From Candidatus Bathyarchaeota archaeon B63 (GTDB lineage Archaea; Thermoproteota; Bathyarchaeia; Bathyarchaeales; DTEX01), in assembly GCA_001593845.1 (NCBI GenBank), contig LUCF01000015.1, forward strand, positions 1-10,167: a stretch of DNA of 10,167 nucleotides. The letters are read 5' to 3'. Position 1 is the stretch's first letter. Every line of letters starts with the position of its first letter. Below, one piece after another: positions 5,143 to 10,167 of the stretch. The position numbers were made by a program, and so were the translations under genes. The notes beneath the pieces are model-generated. The model saw only the letters and a list, made by a program, of their open reading frames with translations, was not told the DNA's origin and ran no database searches.

Positions 5143-6980
5143 GGAATCCCCACTTCTGATCTTGCTGGAATCACTGTCTCCGGCTCCTTGAATTGCATCT
5201 CGTATAGATGCTTGTATAGCCCTCCTCTCCTTATCAGCTCCTCATGCGTTCCCTCCTCGATTATCCGTCCATCATCAACCACAAGGATCCTGTCCACTTC
5301 TCTCACGGTCGAAAGCCTATGCGCGATCACGATGGATGTTCTGTCCCTAAACAGCCTCCTCATCGCCCTCCTTATAAGCAGATCAGTGTACGGATCGACG
5401 CTCGAGGTCGCCTCGTCAAGTATCAGGATAGATGGGTTCCTCAACAGAGCACGGGCAAAGGATATGAGCTGCTTCTGGCCGACGGATAATCCGGCTCCCC
5501 TCTCCCCTATCTTAGTGTGGTAGCCCTCCGGAAGCCTGCTTATGAATTCATGAGCGCCGACTATCTTGGCGGCCTTTATGACCTCATCATCCGTGGCTTC
5601 CGGCTTGCCGTATCGTATGTTATCCATGACCGTCCCGGTGAATAGGAAGGGCTCCTGGAGAACTATCCCCATCTGCCTACGAAGAGACTTCTGCTTGACC
5701 CTCCTAATGTCGTATCCATCTATCCTTATAGTTCCCGACTGAGGCTCATAGAACCGGCTTATAAGCTTGATGATCGTGCTCTTCCCCGCCCCCGTCGGCC
5801 CCACCAAGGCAACGGTCTCCTTAGGCTTGATCCTAAAGCTGATGTTGGTCAGAACTGGATGCTGGGGATCATACCCGAAAGTCACGTTCTCGAAGAGTAT
5901 CTCACCCCTGATCGGCGGCATCTCAACGGCGTCCTCAGAATCAACGATCTCGGGCTCCTCGTCTATGAGCTCAAAGATCCTCTCTGCAGCTGCGAGGGCC
6001 GACTGTACAGTATTGTAGAAGTTCGTCAAGTCAAAGATCGGCCTGAAGAACCTGCTCACATAAATCAGAAAGGTGATGAGTATGCCTATCGAGTCCTCAA
6101 GGGAGCCTAAGGCACCATTGAATGCCAGCCAGCCTCCATACAGCATTATTACGCTGCTGCCTATAGCCTGGATCATCTGAATCGTCGGGAAGAACATCCC
6201 CCAAACCTTCGTAGCCTGGAGGTTCGCCTGGAAGTCTTGGAGATTCGCCTCTCTAAACTCCGCTATGACCTCCGGCTCCCTCGTGAATGACTTTATCTCC
6301 CTGATGCCCGCTAGGCTCTGCTCAAGCTTCGAGGTGACCTTCGATATCCGGGTTCTGGTCATCATGTATGCCTCCCTGAACTTCGAGTTGAATAGCCACG
6401 CAACCATTATTATTAGGGGGACGACGAGCAGGGAGACGAGTGTTAATTGGATATTTATCGTGAACATAACGAAGATCACAAGGGCTATGCTTAATACGTC
6501 GCTTATGACTGAGACCGCGCCGGAAGTGAAGACCTCGCCTATGCTATCCGTGTCATTCGTGACCCGTGATATGACATCGCCGCTCTTCGCCCTATCGAAA
6601 AAGCTGAAGGAAAGCCTCTGCAGCTGGGAGAATAGCTCAGACCGCATCTTAAGCAGCATGCTCTGGCCTATCTTTCCAACGCAGTAGGTTCTCGCAGCGT
6701 TAGCCGCCCATTCTATGAGCATCACCCCGATGAATGCTAGGCTCATCATCTGAAGGCCGGCGAGGTCGCCCTTCAGTATGTACCTGGAGATTATCTCCCT
6801 GCCGAGCATGTAGGGGATTAGGACGCCGGTGATCGACATCGCAACTATCGATATGAGAATCAAGGCCAGAGGCCCCTTATGTGGAAGGAAATACCTAAGC
6901 AACCTCGCGATTAAAACCCTGCTTGGGGTCCTCCTCTCAGTGTCCCCCATCTCGAAATGGATATGATAATGCCAGCCCAA
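5133..6980 (-). CDS. ABC exporter half-transporter with the consensus ATPase site
   Basis: This is a type IV (ABCB/MsbA-like) exporter subunit of 615 residues. An N-terminal membrane domain (about 30-330, six predicted helices) is fused to an ATPase domain (about 358-590). ATPase motifs are Walker A GPTGAGKS (394-401), Q-loop Gln442, signature LSVGQ (498-502), Walker B ILILDE with catalytic Glu523, and H-loop His554. The signature deviates from LSGGQ while Walker B and the H-loop are canonical, the pattern of the TM288/BmrD/LmrD-type half of a heterodimer. The start is TTG at 6980, directly abutting the TAA of the upstream gene. GGAGG lies eight bases before it, whereas the alternative ATG at 6950 has no such site. 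The substrate is unknown; drugs, lipids or peptides are possible. Confidence 0.92.
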   Translation of the reverse strand: MGWHYHIHFEMGDTERRTPSRVLIARLLRYFLPHKGPLALILISIVAMSITGVLIPYMLGREIISRYILKGDLAGLQMMSLAFIGVMLIEWAANAARTYCVGKIGQSMLLKMRSELFSQLQRLSFSFFDRAKSGDVISRVTNDTDSIGEVFTSGAVSVISDVLSIALVIFVMFTINIQLTLVSLLVVPLIIMVAWLFNSKFREAYMMTRTRISKVTSKLEQSLAGIREIKSFTREPEVIAEFREANLQDFQANLQATKVWGMFFPTIQMIQAIGSSVIMLYGGWLAFNGALGSLEDSIGILITFLIYVSRFFRPIFDLTNFYNTVQSALAAAERIFELIDEEPEIVDSEDAVEMPPIRGEILFENVTFGYDPQHPVLTNISFRIKPKETVALVGPTGAGKSTIIKLISRFYEPQSGTIRIDGYDIRRVKQKSLRRQMGIVLQEPFLFTGTVMDNIRYGKPEATDDEVIKAAKIVGAHEFISRLPEGYHTKIGERGAGLSVGQKQLISFARALLRNPSILILDEATSSVDPYTDLLIRRAMRRLFRDRTSIVIAHRLSTVREVDRILVVDDGRIIEEGTHEELIRRGGLYKHLYEMQFKEPETVIPARSEVGIPGG

Positions 6981-8789
6981 TTATCTCTCCTCCTCACCTG
7001 GATTGCAGCTTCTTATTCTGGGCCGCTGAACGGTGGGTTTGATGGTCCCCAGGCCCAGAGCCTCCTTTTGAGCCTCATAGAGCGTCTGATAGAGCCTATA
7101 GTACATTCCCCTCTTGGCCATCAGGCTTTCATGATCGCCCTCTTCGACTATCCTCCCGTCACTGAGCACGACGATCTTATCGGCATTCCTGATCGTGGAG
7201 ATGCGCTGCGTAACGATGAATGCCGTTCTATCCTTTAGGAGGGCGCTTAGGGCCTGCTGGATCTCGTACTCCGTGTCTACATCTACGCTTGAGGTTGAGT
7301 CATCCATTATGAGGATCTTCGGATCCATCAGTAGGGCCCTCGCAATAGCTATTCTCTGCTGCTGCCCTCCGGAAAGGGTTACTCCCCTCTCCCCAACCAT
7401 CGTGTCATATCCGTTAGGCAGCCTCATTATGAAGTCATGAGCCTTAGCTATCTTTGCAACCCTGATTATCTCATCCATCGAAGCGTCAGGCTTCCCAAAC
7501 GCTATGTTCTCCTTCACGGTCATATTGAAGAGAAAGGTCTCCTGGGATACTATGCCTATGTGCCTTCTTAGGTCCCGGATCTTCACGTCTCTGACGTCAT
7601 ATCCGTCTATAAGAATCCTGCCTGAGGTGACATCGTAGAACCTCGGAATCAGCCTGATAACTGTGCTCTTCCCGGATCCCGTCGGCCCTAAAAGCGCAAC
7701 GGTCTCCCCAGGCTTAGCCTCGAGATTGATGTTCTTCAGAACCATCTTATCTTTGTTGTATCTGAATGAGACGTCTTCGAAGACCACGTGGCCCCTGATC
7801 GATGGAAGCCTCACCGCGTTAGGCTTATCCTTAACTTCTGGAACGGCGTCGATTATCTCGAAGACCCTATCCGCCGCGGCTAGCATCCTCTGATAGCCCG
7901 TCCATATGAACCCCAGCATTATTATCGGCCGGATAAGCATGAAGACGTAGCTGATGAAGACGAAGAGCATATCGATTGTGAACTGCTCATTTATGATCTG
8001 TATGCCGCCGTACCATAGGATAAGAGCCAACGAGAAGCCGATGATGAGCGAGCCGATCGGGGTGAAGATCGCCCTTAACCTCACCGCCTGCATCATCATC
8101 TCATAGTATCTTCTATTAGGCTTCTGGAACTTCTCCATCTCATACTTCTCCTGGGCGAATGACCTTACAACCCTTATGCCGGTGATGTTTTCCCACAATG
8201 CGGATGTTAGATCGCCGTAGTGTTCACGTGCCTTATGAATTATGGGCCTTATCTTTTTCCCGAAGATGCTATAGCTCAGGAACAGAATTGAGAGAATCGA
8301 AAAGGAGATGAGGGAGAGCTCCATGTTGATTGAGATCATCGAGGCTACCACGCCTATGAGCAGAAAGATGGAGCTGAACAGCATCCCCAGCTGCCACCCC
8401 ATGAACCCCCTGATTCTGTTGACGTCCGTCGTGACCCTTGACATGAGCTGCCCTATCTGCATCTTATCGAAGAAGCCGAAGGATTGCCTCTGAATCGATT
8501 TGAAGGCGTCATTTCTGACGTCAAAGACCACCTTCTGGGAGAAGTACCCATTCGCGTATCTCTGAATAAGCGAGAAGACCGCCAACACACCTGTTAGGGC
8601 AAGTATCTGGATCACAAGTGAGACGAGAAGGCTGAAGTCTCTGATCTCCAGAATGTTCTTTATCACACGCCCAGATAACTGAGGAATGTAGACATTAATG
8701 TAAGTCGATATGAACATCGCGACTATGCTTATGACGAACCAAACCCAGTTTCTCACGACGTACTTCAGGATCTTTCTGAAAGTAGACAT
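6981..8789 (-). CDS. ABC exporter half-transporter with the degenerate ATPase site
   Basis: This is the partner subunit, 602 residues, with six predicted membrane helices (about 14-295) and an ATPase domain (about 333-565). Motifs are Walker A GPTGSGKS (368-375), Q-loop Gln416, a canonical LSGGQ (472-476), Walker B ILIMDD in which Asp497 replaces the catalytic Glu, and Gln528 in place of the H-loop His (IVTQRIST). These two substitutions mark the TM287/BmrC/LmrC-type subunit. Its Walker motifs pair with the LSVGQ of the other subunit to make a non-hydrolysing site, while its LSGGQ completes the active one. It begins at ATG 8789, two bases after the regulator stop, and its stop directly abuts the start of the next gene, so the three genes are surely cotranscribed. 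Confidence 0.92.
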   Translation of the reverse strand: MSTFRKILKYVVRNWVWFVISIVAMFISTYINVYIPQLSGRVIKNILEIRDFSLLVSLVIQILALTGVLAVFSLIQRYANGYFSQKVVFDVRNDAFKSIQRQSFGFFDKMQIGQLMSRVTTDVNRIRGFMGWQLGMLFSSIFLLIGVVASMISINMELSLISFSILSILFLSYSIFGKKIRPIIHKAREHYGDLTSALWENITGIRVVRSFAQEKYEMEKFQKPNRRYYEMMMQAVRLRAIFTPIGSLIIGFSLALILWYGGIQIINEQFTIDMLFVFISYVFMLIRPIIMLGFIWTGYQRMLAAADRVFEIIDAVPEVKDKPNAVRLPSIRGHVVFEDVSFRYNKDKMVLKNINLEAKPGETVALLGPTGSGKSTVIRLIPRFYDVTSGRILIDGYDVRDVKIRDLRRHIGIVSQETFLFNMTVKENIAFGKPDASMDEIIRVAKIAKAHDFIMRLPNGYDTMVGERGVTLSGGQQQRIAIARALLMDPKILIMDDSTSSVDVDTEYEIQQALSALLKDRTAFIVTQRISTIRNADKIVVLSDGRIVEEGDHESLMAKRGMYYRLYQTLYEAQKEALGLGTIKPTVQRPRIRSCNPGEEER

Positions 8790-8791
8790 TT

Positions 8792-9394
8792 CTACTGCGC
8801 CTTCAGAACCCTCAGTTTCTCACTCAAACTCTTCATTATCCGCATGAACTCTACATTCTCATAGAGCTGAACATCCTCTAGGAGGGAGAGCAGGATCTTC
8901 AAGGGTGGACCTGTTATGCTGACCGGCTTCTTCTGCTGAGAGATTATCTTCTCGAATGTGAGGTGCTTTAGGGAGGAGTACTTCTCAACAAGCTCGAAGA
9001 GGTCCTCCTCGTCCTCCGGGGTTACCTCGTACCCGAATGCAACCAGGTCCCTTACAGCCCTCCTACAAACCACTTTTGACCACTTCGCAATGTCCTCTGA
9101 CTCGGGTATGAGCCCCTCGCTTAACGTGTAGGAGATCACGAAATTCTTAGCCGTCGCTCGGTAGAACTTCTCGACGAGGTTTCCCTTAACGGCCATTCTG
9201 GTCTTCTCGACTAATCCGGCCTTCTCGAGGACGTTAAGGTGATGGGAAATCGAGGAGACATTCTTCTCGAGGAGCCTTGCCAGCTGATATGGGCTCATCT
9301 CCCGTTTTCTCAAGTTGTGGAGTATGTCTCTCCGGCACTGATCAGCGAAGAGCCTCGCAACTTTTGGGTCCTTGATGATCATGAAGTCCTTCAT
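8792..9394 (-). CDS. Winged helix-turn-helix (ArsR-like) transcriptional regulator
   Basis: A 200-residue cytoplasmic regulator. The N-terminal winged helix (about 8-82) is clear: RRDILHNLRKR leads into a helix-turn-helix with MSPYQLARLLEKN (33-45) and a recognition helix VSSISHHLNVLEKAGLV (46-62), followed by a basic wing ending in VEKFYRA (74-80). This is the ArsR/HTH_20 pattern. The C-terminal part (about 85-200) is acidic and helical, has no domain I recognise, and may serve for dimerisation or ligand sensing. No cysteine-based metal site of the classical ArsR type is visible. It is the first gene of the exporter operon and its promoter carries a palindrome, so autoregulation with control of the exporter is the likely role. 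Repression versus activation is not settled by the sequence. Confidence 0.88.
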   Translation of the reverse strand: MKDFMIIKDPKVARLFADQCRRDILHNLRKREMSPYQLARLLEKNVSSISHHLNVLEKAGLVEKTRMAVKGNLVEKFYRATAKNFVISYTLSEGLIPESEDIAKWSKVVCRRAVRDLVAFGYEVTPEDEEDLFELVEKYSSLKHLTFEKIISQQKKPVSITGPPLKILLSLLEDVQLYENVEFMRIMKSLSEKLRVLKAQ

Positions 9395-9500
9395 TTGGTA
9401 ATAAAAAATGAAGCGTTACATAAAAATGTACCGATAAAAAGATTTTCAGTAGGAATAATATAAGCAAGCCGCCTAGAATAAATTCAAAGGTTTGTATAAG
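9395..9500. promoter_or_regulatory. Divergent promoter region between the exporter operon and the Rpp21 gene
   Basis: This AT-rich intergenic region serves two genes pointing apart. On the minus strand, TTTTTATG (complement of 9420-9427) is a TATA-like element about 30 bases before the regulator ATG, which predicts a nearly leaderless mRNA. A second candidate lies at 9434-9441. On the plus strand, AATAATATAAG at 9454-9464 could serve the Rpp21 gene, with AAAGG at 9486-9490 as a ribosome-binding site before ATG 9501. These are matches by eye and spacing, with no direct evidence of transcription starts. Confidence 0.5.
9414..9433. promoter_or_regulatory. Candidate operator palindrome over the regulator promoter
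   Basis: The 20 bases form a near-perfect inverted repeat: CG, one mismatch, TACAT, a four-base AAAA centre, ATGTA, one mismatch, CG. Size and symmetry suit a dimeric winged-helix protein. It coincides with the likely TATA element of the regulator–exporter operon, so a bound dimer would block TBP/TFB. It lies about 20 bases from the plus-strand TATA, so control of the Rpp21 gene is less likely. Binding by the adjacent regulator is an inference. Confidence 0.45.
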
Positions 9501-9815
9501 ATGAGTAGGGAAGCCAAGGAGATCGCCCTCAGGCGGATCCATAAGCTCTTCGGTCTTGCAAGGCGAGTAGTGCATGAGAGACCGGATCTCGCCGACAGAT
9601 ACGTGGAAATCGCAAGAAGGATCGCTATGAGGGCTCGAATTCACCTCCAGAAAGAGCATAGACTTCTGGTCTGTAGGCGCTGCAAAAGGTTTATCTTGCC
9701 CGGCGTGGGCTCTCGTGTACGCATCCAGCCTAGGAGGGAACCTCACATCACGATTACATGTTTAAGATGCGGCGGTCACATGAGGATACCATTAAAGAGA
9801 AAGGAGAGAAGATGA
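9501..9815 (+). CDS. rnp4: Ribonuclease P protein component 4 (Rpp21)
   Basis: This is the archaeal Rpp21/Rpr2 protein, a zinc-ribbon subunit of RNase P that works with Rpp29 on the specificity domain of the RNA during 5' maturation of tRNA. The 104 residues have an N-terminal pair of helices (about 3-50, REAKEIALRRIHKLF and the following basic helix) and a zinc ribbon with C58, C61, C87 and C90 (CRRC and CLRC). The basic tail is typical. ATG 9501 is chosen because AAAGG lies ten bases upstream and the family starts near SREAKEIA. A TTG at 9492 would add three residues but lies one base from that site. The stop overlaps the following CRM gene (ATGA at 9812-9815). Confidence 0.92.
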   Translation: MSREAKEIALRRIHKLFGLARRVVHERPDLADRYVEIARRIAMRARIHLQKEHRLLVCRRCKRFILPGVGSRVRIQPRREPHITITCLRCGGHMRIPLKRKERR

Positions 9816-10096
9816 TGCCTAGAAGTCAAGGTAGGAGAAGGTCGAAGCCCGCAGCGGAGATGGCCACTCTCAGAATTGGGAAGAAGGGAGTCACATCATT
9901 CTTCATAATGGAGGTCTCTAAGAACCTGGATAAGAGGGGAGAGGTTAAGGTGAAGATATTGAAGACCGGGCTGGGGGACAGAACTGCGAAGGAGATTGCT
10001 GAGGACGTTGCGGAGTCAACGGGATCTGTGATAACGGAGCTTCGCGGCCGCACATTTACGCTTCGTAAAGTTAAGACTCCGAAAAGATATTTATAA
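9812..10096 (+). CDS. CRM/YhbY-family RNA-binding protein
   Basis: A 94-residue protein made almost entirely of a single CRM (CRS1–YhbY) domain, an RNA-binding fold related to translation factor IF3-C and linked in bacteria to pre-50S ribosomes. A basic N-terminal tail (1-16) precedes the domain. The conserved loop IGKKGVT (22-28) keeps the GxxG motif, VSKNLDKRGEVKVKIL (35-50) is typical, and the domain ends in RGRTFTLRKV (78-87). Two adjacent ATG codons (9812 and 9815) are possible starts. AAGGAG at 9801-9806 serves either, and 9812 gives the four-base overlap common in this genome. Its position between Rpp21 and S19e supports a role in rRNA or tRNA maturation. Confidence 0.88.
   Translation: MMPRSQGRRRSKPAAEMATLRIGKKGVTSFFIMEVSKNLDKRGEVKVKILKTGLGDRTAKEIAEDVAESTGSVITELRGRTFTLRKVKTPKRYL
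10085..10096 (+). promoter_or_regulatory. TATA element for the S19e gene, overlapping the CRM stop codon
   Basis: The sequence agatatttataa, preceded by the purine-rich GAAA (10081-10084) that resembles a BRE, makes a good archaeal promoter. The last codons and TAA stop of the CRM gene are part of it. A transcript start is expected near 10115-10120, which would give a leader of about 30 bases containing the GGAAGGAA ribosome-binding sequence (10135-10142). The assignment is by sequence match and spacing only. Confidence 0.45.
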
Positions 10097-10146
10097 GACA
10101 CTCCGGAGAATACTCAAGGTAAACCTCTGAATCGGGAAGGAATAGG

Positions 10147-10167
10147 ATGCCGACCCCCCATGACGTT
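10147..10167 (+). CDS. rps19e: Ribosomal protein S19e (eS19), N-terminal seven codons only
   Basis: The window ends seven codons into an open frame that begins with ATG 10147 and reads MPTPHDV. Archaeal S19e proteins start with a similar xVYDVPA-type segment, and S19e often follows the CRM gene in this neighbourhood. GGAAGGAA at 10135-10142 lies four bases upstream, somewhat close, and a TATA element is present further up. The identification rests on very little coding sequence plus context, so it is tentative. Confidence 0.55.

Noticed and set aside
6265..6687. A 140-codon plus-strand open frame inside the minus-strand ABC gene, and similar smaller ones at 5188-6110 and 7195-8493
   Set aside because: They are antisense to ABC transporter domains with intact motifs and encode no recognisable domain.
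9342..9746. A 134-codon minus-strand open frame across the Rpp21 gene and the divergent promoter
   Set aside because: It overlaps the conserved Rpp21 zinc ribbon on the other strand, the promoter region and the regulator start, and its protein looks random.

Overview
The window looks archaeal. It carries the archaeal exosome superoperon (proteasome alpha, SBDS, Rrp4, Rrp41, Rrp42, L37Ae, an Imp4-like Brix protein and the KEOPS subunit Pcc1), and further on an Rpp21–CRM/YhbY–S19e group. TATA-like elements precede several genes at archaeal spacing, and at least two genes look leaderless or nearly so. The gene content would suit a TACK-type archaeon, perhaps of the Bathyarchaeia kind, but I infer this from gene order and general resemblance only. 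No rRNA or other phylogenetic marker is present to confirm it.

Layout. Positions 1-84 hold the 3' end of an unidentified gene. Positions 85-436 are non-coding, with several candidate TATA elements in front of psmA. From 437 to 4380 six plus-strand genes are tightly packed, with 4-base ATGA overlaps at three junctions and gaps of 18 and 2 bases at the other two: psmA, SBDS, rrp4, rrp41, rrp42 and rpl37ae. A new promoter (about 4394-4402) then serves an Imp4-like gene, which is broken by an apparent one-base frameshift near 4614, and pcc1 (4874-5119). Neither rpoP nor prefoldin beta, which follow this order in many archaea, is present.

Positions 5133-9394 are a three-gene minus-strand operon transcribed from right to left: a winged-helix regulator and two ABC exporter half-transporters. 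The genes are separated by 2 and 0 bases. Motif differences show that the two transporters form a heterodimer with one consensus and one degenerate ATP site. A 20-bp imperfect palindrome lies on the likely core promoter of this operon and is a good candidate operator.

Plus-strand genes resume at 9501 with RNase P subunit Rpp21, a CRM/YhbY RNA-binding protein, and the first seven codons of a probable ribosomal protein S19e gene at the window edge.

Functionally, the plus-strand genes belong to RNA processing and decay (exosome, RNase P), ribosome assembly (SBDS, Imp4-like, L37Ae, CRM protein), tRNA modification (Pcc1) and protein degradation (proteasome). The exporter and its regulator are unrelated in function and sit as an island between these two housekeeping groups. 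I saw no tRNA, rRNA, CRISPR array, transposase or insertion sequence.
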